A stretch of DNA of 64,000 bases from Mercurialis annua (lineage: Eukaryota > Streptophyta > Magnoliopsida > Malpighiales > Euphorbiaceae). The stretch's first letter is position 1. The number at the start of each line of letters is the position of its first letter. The translations under genes were made by a program, and so were the position numbers. The notes beneath the pieces are model-generated. The model was not told the origin of the DNA, made no database searches, and saw only the letters and a list, made by a program, of their open reading frames with translations. Below, piece after piece: positions 1-12,500 of this stretch. The DNA lies in assembly GCF_937616625.2 (NCBI RefSeq), contig NC_065574.1, forward strand, positions 13,332,501 to 13,396,500, given 5' to 3'.

Positions 1-1860
1 GGCAACTTATGTGCAAATCCTGATGTAATTCTTTTTTTCTTACCCTGCACCTTCTCTTTCTCCTCTTCTTCCTTTTCTTCTTACAAACACTGACTAAACC
101 GTCAGAGCAATTTGTCGGTTTCCCCCACCGGTATTTTGTCTGGGGTTTCTTTGTTCTTATTCTTTCAGGCTCTGTTGACCGGATCAGGCGGCAGCGATTT
201 ATCACTTGGCGCCGTAGGTGGAAATCATTTTTGAATATCCCCTGTTTTTTGCTTTGTTCTTAGTAATACTCTGTTTTTCACACTTGCAACAATGGCAGAT
301 AACCCTCTTTGGAAAGGGTAGAGCACCCAGGCATTATTGGAATGAAAATTGGGTTGTTAGGAGGCGGTTCTACTGGTGGTCGGTCCATTGTGATCACCGG
401 GATAACCCCTCCGGCAAATGTTCATGTTGGGAGTTTGAGGACTTCAGGCAGCGGGACGGGGTTTATCCCTTTGTATGGCCTAGAAAATTATCCAAGGGTG
501 AATCCTTTTAACCAAGATTCAATTCATCAAGCACTGTCGACGCTAGGAGCCACCGTTCCTAAGAGTTTCTTGCATAACATTCTGCCCCCCTACGCAACTA
601 AATTCCCGGTGGACGCTACTGTGGTGGCAACCGGTACAGGAGCTAGCTCGGTACAAGATGTGCATCTGGCAGTGTTACAGGCACAGGAGTAAGTGGAATA
701 CATGGCTCGCTAAATGTATCAGGCACAACAGATGCAGATGGCTATCCTAGCTCAGTATTATCCTGGTTTTGCTACTCCGGCCACCTACCGCGCCACAAGG
801 AGTTAATAGTGTTGGGTCGGGTGCCAAGGGTGCAAATATTCTGGGAGGTGAAGGCCAGAATGGTCATATTCCTCCTCGAGGGGATTGCAAAGAGAGGACC
901 TACCTCCGGGTAGACCACGAGAAAACGTTGGCCTGGGAAGAGGAGCGCCAGACCCTGTGGTAGATCCTCACCAAGCCGCGAGAACGGGAGTTCCACCGGC
1001 TAGGAAGGATGTGGCTGAGAGTGTACACAGCTCGGGAAATAATTCACTTGACAGGAAAACAATTGATGCTGAGGTCACTCGTCTGGTTCAGGCCGAGTTG
1101 GCTAAACATAAAGGAAACAAGGCAGCCTCCCGACCAGCTAGCATGATTGGCATTGATAGCCCTCTCTACCGGGCTATCCTTGATTAACCATTCCCAGATA
1201 AGCTCAAGTATCCCACTATCAAATAATATAATGGTAACACTGATCCAATGACTTATTTGAACTGTTTTCAGGTATCCTTGAGTGTGCCGAGCATCTCAGA
1301 TGCGTCAATCTGCAAGATTTTCCATACAACCTTGGTTGATGTTGCGCAGAACTGATACCAAAGTCTGAAGGATGGATCCATCGAGAGTTTTCAAGTGCTT
1401 GTTGTGGCTTTTAAAACACATTTTGCACCAAGCATCCAAAGGAAGAAAAAGTCCTCTGATTTAAAGAAGTGTTTTCAGAAGCCAGGAGAGAGCTTGAAAG
1501 ACTACATATCTCGTTTCAACGCAGAAGCAGTTCAGGTTGAAAACCTCATTGATTACACGGCGATAGATGTTATGAAGGACAATACAATTATGAGTTCGTT
1601 CTGAGATAGTCTAATAACCAACCCGGTGGAAACTTACACAGAGCTCATGGATAGAGCTTGGAATTACATGAACCTGGATGAAGAGAGGCAAAGGAAGGCT
1701 CTTATCCCGGTTCAGAACACGCAAAAGCAAAATTTCCCTGGTGGTGGGAGAAGGCAAGAGAGGGTCAGGCCTAACTACGAGCAAACAGGAAGGGGATTTT
1801 AGCAAACAAGAAGGGGATTTTATGCCATGCTTTATTGTTAATTTGGTAATTTTGGCATGA
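1..1860 (+). mobile_element. Ty3/gypsy retrotransposon remnant: LTR end, PBS and degenerate gag
   Basis: Broken 5' part of a gypsy-type element of the Tat/Athila kind. At 207-224 a stretch beginning TGGCGCCGT resembles the primer-binding site usual in that lineage, so bases 1 to about 204 are probably the tail of the 5' LTR. An open stretch at 309-692 looks like the variable N-terminal part of gag. From about 1190 to 1830 the plus strand reads as a Retrotrans_gag domain: PFPDKLKYP, then the diagnostic KKCFQKPGESLKDYISRFN at about 1460-1525, then a basic tail. Stops and frame breaks occur at several points (for example the TGA after SSF at 1602-1604). No pol follows, so the element is truncated near 1860. 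The gag assignment is firm; the LTR edge and lineage are inferred. Confidence 0.8.
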
Positions 1861-2695
1861 TTAAGTGACATCATGTGGATTTTATGCCATGTATATATTT
1901 TGGAAATATGATATGTGGGCTGGTCATATGAATTTTTTGGTTTGGTATGATTTTGGCATGTTGTGGTTTAATTATAAATTTAGGGGCCAAATTGTAATTT
2001 TCAACAATTTAAGAGACAAATTGATACTTTTACCATAATTTTTTACTACTAGTCTAAATGATATTTTGGCGAATATATTGTTTGTGTGGTTTTTATTGTT
2101 TTTCTAGACTCGGATATGGTTTTAAAGGTGTTTTTGGAAATGGTGTTTTTGTTATTTTTCAGACTTTGATGGGATTTCGGAAGGATATTATTTTAATGAT
2201 TTTGGTAAAGTGTTATTTCTGAAAAAATATATCTTTTCGGGTCTCGGACCTTGAAACGGGAATTTCAGCATTATGATTTTAATTTATATATTATACTAAT
2301 TTTATTAATGTAAAATTATATATGTAACTCTTTATAACAATAAAAAACAATTAGGCCTTATTATATATGAACTTTAATAATTTGAAAAAAAAACACAAAT
2401 AAATTATAATCAAATTTATAAAAATCATTCCATTTTTACAGTTCAAGTTGTTCTTCGGTTCAAACCGTAAAACCATTTTTTTTTGTTTTCAAAAACTCAA
2501 ATCGGACTGATCACCAATTTATGATCGAACCAGATCGTCCCTTTCGGTTCTTAAAATACTGACATCTTAGCAATTAAGGATATTTTAGTCATCATTTATA
2601 GTAGTGTATTTTTATTTTTTAAAATTCATTTGCAAATTCTATGAAGTTTGTTAAATTTAAAGTAAGCAGAAAAAATTCTAAAAAATTGATATATA
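1861..2695. other. AT-rich spacer, no gene seen
   Basis: No coding pattern is visible. Phrases such as the one near 1985-2035 (ggggccaaattgtaatttt) resemble fragments of the small TIR elements found elsewhere in the window, but no matching partner arm was found. Confidence 0.5.
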
Positions 2696-2704
2696 AAATT
2701 TTAA

Positions 2705-2993
2705 GGGTTAAATGCAAATTCATACACCAACTTTGACCTAATTTGCAATTACAACATAAACTTTTAAACTTGGCAATGTCAGTAATCAACTTTCATTTCT
2801 TGGCAAATTGGTTTACTGACCAATCATAAAACGACAAATGGCAGTTTATTACAATTTCCACGTTAGTGTTTTTTGAGTTTGGTGTATCGATTTGCCAAAA
2901 TTGTAAAGTTGGTTACTGACATTGCCAAGTTTCAAAGTTTATGTTGTAATTGCAAATTAGGTCAAAGTTGGTGTATGAATTTGCATTTAACCC
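2705..2993. mobile_element. MITE, Mutator-type, with perfect 9-bp target duplication
   Basis: Terminal inverted repeats begin GGGTTAAATGCAAATTC and end with its complement; the arms match almost perfectly for about 60 bases and, with a few differences, for about 105. The flanks carry the 9-bp direct repeat AAATTTTAA at 2696-2704 and 2994-3002. A 9-bp duplication and long arms are the usual signature of Mutator-like non-autonomous elements. No coding capacity. Confidence 0.9.
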
Positions 2994-3107
2994 AAATTTT
3001 AAATGCATTCCATTAAGAAAGCAAATACAAACTTTACGGAATTTCAAATGAACTCCATAAAAATTATAGAATTCGCATTTTTTGACTTTTTTATTTATGC
3101 CCCAAAT

Positions 3108-3358
3108 TTTAAAAATCTTCAATTTTAGTCTATTTATCAATTTTCAGTTTTAATTATAGTCATTTGGTTAAATCGGAGTGGAAAAAAGATTCAAATATAT
3201 TTTTCATATTTGAAATTTTTTATGATAAAAATGCAATTTGGAGCAATATGAAGTGATATGAAATGCATTTTTGAATTTTTCTTCACTCCAATTTGAATAA
3301 ATGTCTACAATTAAAACTGAAAATAGAGGAATAAGAATTGAGGATTTTGAAAGTTTGT
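3108..3358. mobile_element. MITE with about 80-bp inverted arms (family shared with 22552-22757)
   Basis: The left arm around TTTCAGTTTTAATTATAG is repeated inverted at about 3310-3345 (CTACAATTAAAACTGAAAA). The arms include the word CACTCCAATTTGAATAAATG and its complement. The same arms occur at 22552-22757, so this is a dispersed family. I did not resolve a target duplication. The 65-codon reading frame at 3301-3498 is an accident of the right arm. Confidence 0.7.
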
Positions 3359-3532
3359 ATTATAAACGAAAAAAAAATCAAATAAATGAGATATTTTTAA
3401 CAATTAGGCCAACTTTAAAAAGTGAAATAATATTTCACATAAAAATAAATTATAAAATTCCGAAACATTTTGAAAATAAAAATAAAATACTGAAATAGGA
3501 ATTTACAAATTTATATACATCATAACTTTCTC

Positions 3533-4340
3533 TACTACAAGAAAATAGGGGCGATGACAAAAGTATCTAAAATTTTAAAAATATTTACAAAAGTACCAGT
3601 AAACCTTTTTTATTTACAAAAATACGACTGATTTAAAATTAATTACAAAAGTACCAAAAAATGAAAATTAATTACAAAAGCACGATTTGTATAATGTTGG
3701 TATAATTATGGTATAATTTTGGAATACTAAAACTATAAATCAGATAATTTAAAAATAATATTTGGTTTATTATTGGTATAATTTCAGTATATTTTTGGTA
3801 TATCGATTATAAATTTTTATATATTTTTTCTAGTTGATAACATGTATATTTTTTTTATATGTACTTTTAACTATAGTTGGTAATGAACTAGAGAATTTGT
3901 ATATTGTTGGTATAATTTTAGTATATTGTTAGGTTAACATTTAGTATGCGATGTGGTGTAATGTTGATGTAATAATAAAATTTCAGTATATTTTGATGTG
4001 TACACTTTTGGTATATTGTTGGTATAATTTTGGTATATTATTAATTTAATTTTTAGTATACGATTTGATGTAATTTTGGTAAATTTCTATTTAATATTAA
4101 TAAAATCTCAGTATGTATAATGTCGGTATAATTTTGGTATAATGTTGATATAATGTTAGTTTATTAGTATACTGACATTATACCCACATTATACACCGTA
4201 TGTTTGATATTATTTTTTATTTTATTTTACTTTTGTAAATATTATTAATATTTTTGTAAATGAAAAAAAGTCAACATGTAATTTTGTAATTATTTTCATT
4301 CTTTTTGGTAAATGGTGTAATTTCCTCAAGAAAATATAAG
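3533..4340. repeat. Possible CACTA-type terminus with GGTATAATTT-rich subterminal repeats
   Basis: At 3533-3552 the sequence tACTACAAGAAAATAGGGG differs by one base from the plant CACTA terminus CACTACAAGAAAA. It is followed by about 600 bases in which TTGGTATAATTTTGGTATA and close variants recur in both orientations (about 3690-4190), as subterminal repeats of CACTA elements do. An inverted phrase (TTTACAAAAGTACC near 3585, TACTTTTGTAAAT near 4229) suggests an inverted-repeat unit. No transposase is present. Tentative. Confidence 0.4.
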
Positions 4341-4354
4341 GCCAAGCCCATCTT

Positions 4355-4980
4355 TAAACGGAAAATTAGGAGCGTGCATTACACTTGTCATAAAATACAT
4401 GTAATATCGAATTCAAATGTCCACCTAACTCGACATGTTGGCAAAATGACCACATCATCGATCTTGGAGAGAGACTATATAAATAAAAATTTGCAAGTAT
4501 AAAGATCTATTAAATAAAAAAAAACTTAAAAGGATCAGATAAATAAAATTTGAAAGTATAAGAGCTATTTTTCACTTTTGATAAATGATCCTTTAAATAA
4601 AAAATAATTATTACATGAATTTAATAAATAACAAACTAGATAAATTTAAAATACAAGGGCATTTTAATGAATTATGTCAAAATATAATTATCCAAATAAT
4701 AGTTTCTTCTTCTTTGCTAAATATGAGTAATTTTGTTGAAATTTGATGACTGCCCAAACCAAATGTCCAAAACAAATTTTTGGCCAAAGAGCATGAATGG
4801 ACTCCAAATAACAACAACTACTTTATCAAAGTAAAAAATTACTTAGGCGATCCACACCTGTTGTTCTTACCAATATATCAGGATCTGGTGCAGTTTCCAT
4901 GTACATATGCTTCTCTATGTCCACTATCTGCACAAGCTTGCATCCACCGATTGCACTCCTTTTTTCTTCACATGATTTTT
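4355..4980 (-). pseudogene. Duplicated 3' fragment of the cis-prenyltransferase gene
   Basis: This stretch matches 18651-19330 along its whole length, in the same orientation, with scattered substitutions. It therefore contains the 3' flank and the last part of the prenyltransferase coding region. On the minus strand it reads SCEEKRSAIGGCKLVQIVD and then APDPDILVRTTGVDRLSNF, but the next codons are TGA TAA where the working copy has Trp-Gln. Homology stops at about 4975 in the middle of exon 2, so there is no start or first half. It is a dead segmental copy. The same Glu-to-Val change as in the main gene is present, so that change predates the duplication. Confidence 0.85.
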
Positions 4981-5345
4981 TATATTTTAATTGAATATTT
5001 TAATTGAATATATTAACAGATAAATTGTATTATATTTTAATTGAATATATTAATTGTTACACATTGTTGCAGTTAGAGGTGCCTAGAATAATCGAACTCA
5101 TCTTAAATATTAATATTAGTTGTGACAGTTTTATTTAGTATTGGTTTTTTTTATATACAATATAAATGCATTGTATGGTAATAATTAGAAAAAGGTGAGT
5201 GCAAATTTGACTTTCGAACCAAACATTATGTTGTTATTCACCTCATTTAATTTAATTTAGATGTAAAGAAGGTATAAGAATCATTTGTCATTCAAATAGA
5301 TTTATAATGTTAATTATTAATAGCAACCAATAAAATAGAGTAAGC
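4981..5345. other. AT-rich spacer, no gene seen
   Basis: Contains a short repeated phrase (ATATTTTAATTGAATAT, three times near 4980-5055) and nothing coding. Confidence 0.5.
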
Positions 5346-5740
5346 AATATTTTATGAACGAAGGATCACTTTACCTTCTGAACTTGACCCAAAGTATCAA
5401 AAACGTCCAAATTAGCAAAAAAAGATCACTTTTACCATGAACTTATCAAAATTTGGACAAAACCCCCCCTCCCCACTCTCACTTAAGAGAATGAGACACA
5501 CTCTCTTGATGGCTTGATGGTGGTTTTATTTTACCAAGGTGGTTTTTGATAGAAAAATGTTTAAAATGGTCCTAATTGTTTTTAAACATTTCAAATTAAT
5601 ACCTAACAATTTATAAAAAAAATTATCCTTTTATTTCAAAACTTAAAATAACAAATTAACCCTCTAATTTTAAAATTTTTATAATTTTAATATTTTGATA
5701 ATTCTATAAAATTAAAAACCGTAAAAACGTTATATACTAA

Positions 5741-6486
5741 GGGGCCGTTTGGTTTAAGGTTGGGAATGGGAATCGGAATGGGTATGGGAATGGGAAGGAA
5801 TGGGAATGGGAATGATTGTTTTCATTTTTTGTTTGGTTCAAATTAGTGTAGGAATGGGAATGAATAAAGTTTAATAAAAAAATTATTTATTATTTATTAA
5901 AAAATACTTTTTTTATTTTTTTTTAAATATTTTTTTATATAAAAAAATAAAAATATTTTAAAAAAAATTAAAAAAATATTTTAAAAAAATTTAAAAAAAT
6001 ATTTTAAAACAATAAAAAATTATTTTCGAAAAAATAAAAAAAAATTATTTTCGAATTTTAAAAAATTATTTGTAAAAAAAAATTAAAAATTATTTTAAAA
6101 AAAAAAATTAAAAAATTATGTTTAAAAAAAATTAAAAATTATTTTTAAGAAAAAAATTTATTTAAAAAATATTAAAAAAATAATTTTAAAAAAATATTAA
6201 AAACGTTTTTTTTATTATTTTAAGTATAATTTTTTTAAATAAATATTTTAAAATAGTTTTTTTAATAATTATATATTTATTATTTATTATTAAAATATTT
6301 GTAAAATTTTGATTCCCATTCCCAAAAGTTCATTCTCATGGGGTAAGGGGGGAATGGGTGATTCCCATTGAGGGGGTAATCACATTCCCATTCCCTAGTA
6401 CAATTTGACAAAACAAACATAAACAATGGGAATCATTCCCATACCCATTCCCATTCCCCCCTTTTTATGGCGAACCAAACGGCCCC
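5741..6486. mobile_element. PIF/Harbinger-type (Tourist-like) MITE nested in the TIR element
   Basis: Begins GGGGCCGTTTGGTT and ends AACCAAACGGCCCC, with TAA directly on both sides, the three-base target preference of PIF/Harbinger elements. The arms carry runs of GGGAAT/ATTCCC. The middle 400 bases are almost pure A and T with repeated AAAATTATTTT words. No coding capacity. Confidence 0.9.
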
Positions 6487-6509
6487 TAAAAATTAATTCG
6501 ACCCCTCGA

Positions 6510-7110
6510 AACAGACTCGGTGGATCTGTTTATCATTTTTTCAAAATAAAAAATGATGAATAGACTCAGGTCTGTTCATTATTTTTGTAATTAAAAAATG
6601 ATGAATAGACTCAGGTCTGTTTATTATTTTTATAATTAAAAAATGTTCTTAATGGAAGAGATTTCTTCCATTAACGAAGAGATGAAAAAACCCACGTGGG
6701 TCTCTTCATCTCTTCCTTAATGGAATAGTTTATCTTCCATTAAGGAAGAGATGAACATGGTCTGTTCATCTTTTTCTTAATGGAAGAATTTTCTCTTCCA
6801 TTAAGGAAGATGAACAGACGATATGGGTCTGTTAATCTCTTTCTTAATGGAAGAGTTTTCTCTTCCAACTCTTCCATTAAGGAAGATGAACGGACTATAT
6901 GGGTCTGTTCATCATCTTCAATTGAAGAAGATGAATAGACCCAAATGGGTCTGTTTAAATCTGCTCTTCGAGGAGCAGATCTGCCCTCGTCTAAGGAGCA
7001 AATCGCTCCTCAAGCGAGGAGCAAGGATTCGAGGAGCTGTTGCTCCTCTTCTCAAAGGAGCAACAACTTTTCTTTTCCGGCGAGGAGGCTCCTCCTTCTC
7101 ACCGGAATTT
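6510..7110. repeat. Palindrome array (core of the 5356-7364 element)
   Basis: At least eight adjacent imperfect inverted repeats follow each other. Examples are AATGGAAGA...TCTTCCATT hairpins repeated near 6650, 6722, 6780 and 6846, ATGAACAGAC/GTCTGTTCAT pairs near 6800-6910, and GAGGAGC/GCTCCTC pairs between 6965 and 7060. The stem sequence changes from hairpin to hairpin while GTCTGTTCAT recurs. The 99-codon frame at 6823-7122 is a by-product. Confidence 0.8.
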
Positions 7111-7374
7111 AAAAAAAATTGAATTTTTTTGAAAAAATATATTTAAAATGGTCCTTAAATTAATTAAAGTTTAATTATGTTTAATTGGTATTTAAATATG
7201 ATTAATTATAGTAAATTATGATTAATTAGAAATCCACTCTCCAATTAAGGTGCCACGTCAGCATAGGGGTGTTTTTGAGCCGGTTTTGACAAGTTCAGGG
7301 TAAAAGTGATCCGGTTTTTCCAATTTGGACGTTATTGATACTTTGTGCCAAGTTGCCTTTGTTCAATATTTTAT

Positions 7375-8860
7375 ACAATAGGTACCCAAACGAGCAACCA
7401 AAAAGGGCCAAAACAACAACCAATGAGCAACTAACAAGCAACAAAACAACAACCAACAAGCAACACAATTACAATTGTTTAACAATATTATTTTTATTTA
7501 CCAATATTTTTATGTTATAGAAAGTGTCTTCATATGAAAATATATTTCAAAATAAATGATGAATAAAGATATAAATAATTAAACAAATAAATTAATTATT
7601 TGATGAAACAAATTAAAAATATTAAATTAAAGAGTTCAAACTAAAATGACAGGTATATGAATACAAAAGATAAGTGTTTAAATTAAAAACGTTAAAAGTA
7701 AAAATGATAGGTTTGGCTATAGTAGACACGTATCTAATTAAAAAAATTAAAAAAGTGTTTAATAGTTGAAGACGGTGTTTAAATTACAAACAAGTGTCCA
7801 AATAAAAAATATATCTACAATGATAAAGATTAATTTAACATATGTAAGATTATTATTATTATAATTTTATATTAATGACCCATAATTAAATATATGGTCT
7901 AATATTATATAAATTAATATAATGGTTATTAGTTTTTAATGAATTAGACTATTGGAATAATTCCTTTGTCTCTACCTTAAATTATATATCAAAGTTCTTT
8001 TTACACTATCTGTATAATAATATTGGATAGTAGGATGATTGCTTAATTAAAGAAAATAAAAACTAAAATATGTTATATTTTGGTTAAATAACTTTTCTTA
8101 TAACTTATGGTTAATTAAGAGTTATATATTTGAAACATAACTTCTCTTACAATTTTAATAGTATGTTTTGTTCAATTTAAATATACTACGTTTTAGTTTT
8201 GTTTTAAATTAAATATTATGCGGTTTAGTTTCTTAAATGAAAAGTTAAAAAAAAAGAAACATTAAGAAACTAAAAAGCACTATATAAGTAACATGAAAAG
8301 GAAACTTTGTACCATTGAAAAAGGTTTACTAAAAGTAAAAGGTTAGAGAGAAAAACTATACACTTAAGGATTTAACATCAAATAAGCCATGGATTAAGGT
8401 ATGTTTTATTTAATGCTATTGTGTTATTAGATCTTAAAGCCCTAATATAATTGTGTTGATTTAATTTTGTAATTGTGATTAAATAGACAAATAATATATG
8501 TGTTTCTTACAATAGTTAGAAACATATTATCGTTAAAGTATTTATATATAAACTTACACATTAATTATGTAACCGTTAATTTAATTTAGACATGTTAAGA
8601 ATAAATTCATTTTAATATTTATCATATTAATAAAAAATAAAAATAAAATTGAAATAAAAAAAATAAGAAAACAGAATTAAAAAAAGAATTTACGAATTTA
8701 AATTATAAATATATATAAACAAAAAAGTAATATAATAAAATAAAAATTTGGATTTGATAAAAATAATAATAAAATAAAATCAAGTTAGTGAAAGAAATAA
8801 GGAAAAAAAAAGTGATTAGAACCCTATCATAAAAAAGTGTATTTACAAAGACCAACAGAA
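7375..8860. other. AT-rich intergenic DNA, no gene seen
   Basis: About 1.5 kb at very low GC. Near 7390-7465 there is a low-complexity run of AACAACAACCAACAAGCAAC-like words. A TATATAA at about 8283 followed by a short ATG frame is not supported as a gene. Nothing else was recognised. Confidence 0.5.
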
Positions 8861-9006
8861 AAAGGGTAATGCGTGTAATGTCCTTTTTAATTTGGGCTTC
8901 TTACCCAAACAACCAACTTACCCTAAACAAATACTTTTATACGGGCTCAATTTTCCTATATGAAAACTACCATTCACGCGTTAAATAATAACTTTTATAT
9001 GCTTCC

Positions 9007-9014
9007 TATATAAA
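9007..9014 (+). promoter_or_regulatory. Likely TATA box of the mudrA-like gene
   Basis: TATATAAA lies 30-40 bases before a CT-rich leader (9040-9300) that is typical of plant 5' UTRs. The first coding ATG (9530) comes after a probable leader intron ending in ACAG at 9527. Confidence 0.5.
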
Positions 9015-9093
9015 CTGCCCTAACTGCACAAAAACTCACAAAATCGTTATTTTCTCTTTTCTCAATCAATTCACTCTTCCTCTCAGCTCAAAT

Positions 9094-9219
9094 TCTCTCT
9101 CAATTTCACGATCACCGGCTCCCATTTTCTCTCAATTTCACGATCATCCGCTCCCATTCTCTCTCAATTTCACGATCACCGGCTCCCGTTCTCTCTCAAA
9201 TTAACGATCATCGGCTCTT
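9094..9219 (+). repeat. Four tandem copies of an about 32-bp unit in the transposase leader
   Basis: The unit TCTCTCAATTTCACGATCAC followed by CGGCTCCC occurs four times in a row with small changes (the last copy reads AAATTAACGATCATCGGCTC). It lies wholly within the untranslated leader. Confidence 0.8.
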
Positions 9220-9529
9220 CTTTTCCTTCAACTCCCGTTCGCTCTCTCCATTCACAAACTCTAAATTTCAATATCAACAGTTCTTCTTTTCCTTCAGCTC
9301 AAGTTACAAGTTTATTGCTGTATACAACAGATCTGAGATTTTAGATTCAAATATACAAGAAATCTTCACCTGAAATAGAATAGTTAAGATATTACAAATT
9401 CATATTTACTATGTTGTTGATGAGTTTAATTTTAATATAATTTTTAATGTTAGTTATATAATAAACAGTAAATATCATGCTATTTTCTATTCTAATTTTT
9501 AATGTTAAATTGTTGATTACCATACAGGA

Positions 9530-12500
9530 ATGGACAACATTGCAACTTTTATTCAGTATAATGGTTTTTGGAATGATAAGCTTCAGTATACAGATTTTGC
9601 TGTTAAAGGACTTATAATTCCAAGAGAATGTAATATCTCTAATCTTCAACAATTATTGGCAAACACAGCTGGAAATAGATTTAGAAGAAACATATGTGCA
9701 AATCAAATATCAGGTACCAAAGAATTAATAATAGTTTAAATACTCACTCACAAATATTTATGTTGATTTGTAGTTACTTTCTTGTTGATATCGTGTTGAT
9801 TAGTATAGTTTACATTTATTTTGTTTCCTTATGTTGGTTTTTTGTTGATTTGTTGTTACTTTCTTGTTGATATTGCGTTGATTAGTATAGTTTTTCTACA
9901 TAATACATTTATTCTGTTTCCTTATGCTGGTTTTTTGTTGATTTATTGTTGATATTTTGTTGACATTATGTTGATATGTGTTTGAACTGTTGTTCAATTT
10001 CATTGTATACAGGTTAAAGAAAATTATCCACCAATTATAATTAAAGATAATGATTCTTTGGATTTCTACTTTCAGATGAGAAGCAAAACAACAGATCCAA
10101 CTCAATTTCCAATTTGCATAGAAACTCACAAAAAAATAAGAGATATATCATTCTATGTATTATCATCGAGATCAATCCAGCAAAATGTTGACAGAAATGC
10201 AGAAATTTGTGACCAGCAAGAATACTCAGTAAATGCCCTTAATTCAACAAATGTTGATAATTCCAATTCAGTTTCAAATACGTTTCAGTACGCGATAGAT
10301 ATGGGAAATCAGTTAGATGAGGATCAAGAAGTACAAAGTCAGTATGTAGAAAGCATGTTGATTAATGAAATAAAGCCAACAGAAATTGAAGAAGGTCAAA
10401 AATACAAAGACAAGCACACACTCAAGACTATATTAAGCATCTATGCCATCAACAATCATTTTCAGTTCAAATCTTACAAGTCGTGCAAAATTGAGTATAT
10501 TGCAATATGCAATGAGCACGGCTGCGACTGGAGACTAAGGGCGTCGAGAAACAAAAAGTCAACTGCGTTCGTTGTTCGAAAATTCAACAATGTACACAGT
10601 TGTAAAGTTGGGGAAAGGATGGCTAATAAAAGGCAAGCAACATCAAATTTGATTGGACACTTCATAAAGAATAAGTATTCCGACGTCAAAACTGTTTACA
10701 CGCATGCCGATATTATTTGAGACATGAAGAATGAATATGGAGTTGACTTAGCTTACCAAACAGCATGGAGGTCAAAAGAAAAAGGATTGGAGCTTACGAG
10801 GGGACATCCGGCAGAATCATAGTAATTGTTGCCTTCCTATCTCCACGCGCTTAAAATGACAAATCCAGGTTCTGTTGCTGAACTCGAAACAATAGAAAAA
10901 AGATTTATGTATGTTTTCATATCATTAAATGCTTCAATTAAAGGTTGGGGTTTCTGCAAGCCTGTAATGGTAGTGGACGGTACATTCCTAAAAGTAGCGT
11001 ATGGAGGAACTCTTCTAACGGCAGCAACACAAGATGCAGCCAACAAGATTTTTCCTCCTGCATTTTGTGTCGTAGATTCTGAAAATGATGATTCATGGGA
11101 ATGGTTTTTTAAGAAAATTAGAGAAACATTCGGCATGAGAGAGGGCATGTGCATAATTTCCGATAAACATAAGAGTATTGAAAATGCAATCGAAAAAATT
11201 TACCCGGAAGCAAATCATGGCATCTGTACTTACCATCTCTTCAACAATGTTAAGGAAAGATATAAAAGAGCAAAAGGTGAAATAAGAGAACACTTTTTTG
11301 GGGCAGCAAAAGCATACACACTTGAGCAGTTCAACAAGCACATGGAAGAACTTGACAAATATGACCCAAAGATAAGAGAGTACCTCACTGATATTGGTTT
11401 TAAAAAATGGACGACACTCCATTCCTCAAGTAATAGGTATTCAACAATGACTTCCAACATTGCCGAGTCTTTAAATGCAACAAACATAGCTGGAAGAGAA
11501 CTGCTCATAGCGACAATGCTCGAGTTTTTACGTTCCCTTGTGCAAAAATGGTCTCATGAAAACAGAAATTGTGCAAGATTATTAAAGACAGATATGACAA
11601 GGGTTGCTGAAGAAATATTGAATGAAAACTACATTCGATCTCTGCATCTGACGGTAAAAACTTTTTTATGTAACTGATTTTGGTTGTTGATATGTTGTTG
11701 CCATGGTGTTGACATTCTGTTATTTGTTGATATTATTTTATTTGAATTGAGTGAAAATTAAATTCTTTAATGACATTACTCAAACATTATTGGTATATGG
11801 TTGACATGTTGTTGATATTGTGTTGATGAGAAAAAGGGAACATAAATTTCTTAAATGATATTACACAAACATTGTTGATATATGGTTTACATGTTGTTGA
11901 TATTATTGTATTTGAATTGAGTGAAAATTAAATTCGTAAATGGCATTACTCAAGCATTATTGGTATATGGTTGACATGTTGTTGATATTGTGTTGATGAG
12001 AAAACGGGAACATAAGTTTCTTAAATGACATTACACAAAGATTGTTGATATATGGTTTACATGTTGTTGATATGTTGTTGATGTGATTGGGTAAAAATTG
12101 ATTTCCTAATTTAATTCTATATTATCAGGTCACACCTGCAGCTGACAATTTATACACCGTCACAAAAACAAAAACTCCCTTCTCAGTGGATTTGGAAAAA
12201 GGAACATGCTGTTGCAGAAGATTCCAAACAGATAAAATACCTTGTGCACATGCAATTGCTGTGATTAGGAAATACAACAAAGATCCCTTGTTATATTGTT
12301 CTAAGTACTACATGAAGGAGACATACATCAACACATATGGCAGCACTGTCTATCCAATGACAAATAAGTCAACATGGAATACACCTCAAGAAGTTAATGA
12401 TGTAATCGTGTTGCCTCCTGAATCAAGAACAAAGTCTGGCAGACCGAAGAAGAAACGCATATTGGCGGGAAATGAAAAAAGATTAAAAAACAAATGCGCG

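Larger units (their letters stand above)
5356..7364. mobile_element. Non-autonomous TIR element with palindromic core (10-bp target duplication)
   Basis: The left end (GAACGAAGG..., then CTTGACCCAAAGTATC and AAAAACGTCCAAATT) recurs inverted at the right end (7240-7364). The direct repeat AATATTTTAT flanks it at 5346-5355 and 7365-7374, so the insertion is Mutator-like. The inside has an AT-rich part holding a nested Harbinger-type MITE (5741-6486) and a GC-richer core (about 6510-7110) made of consecutive short inverted repeats. No transposase. The arms are shared with partial copies near 26930, 44330 and 55480/58200. Confidence 0.85.
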
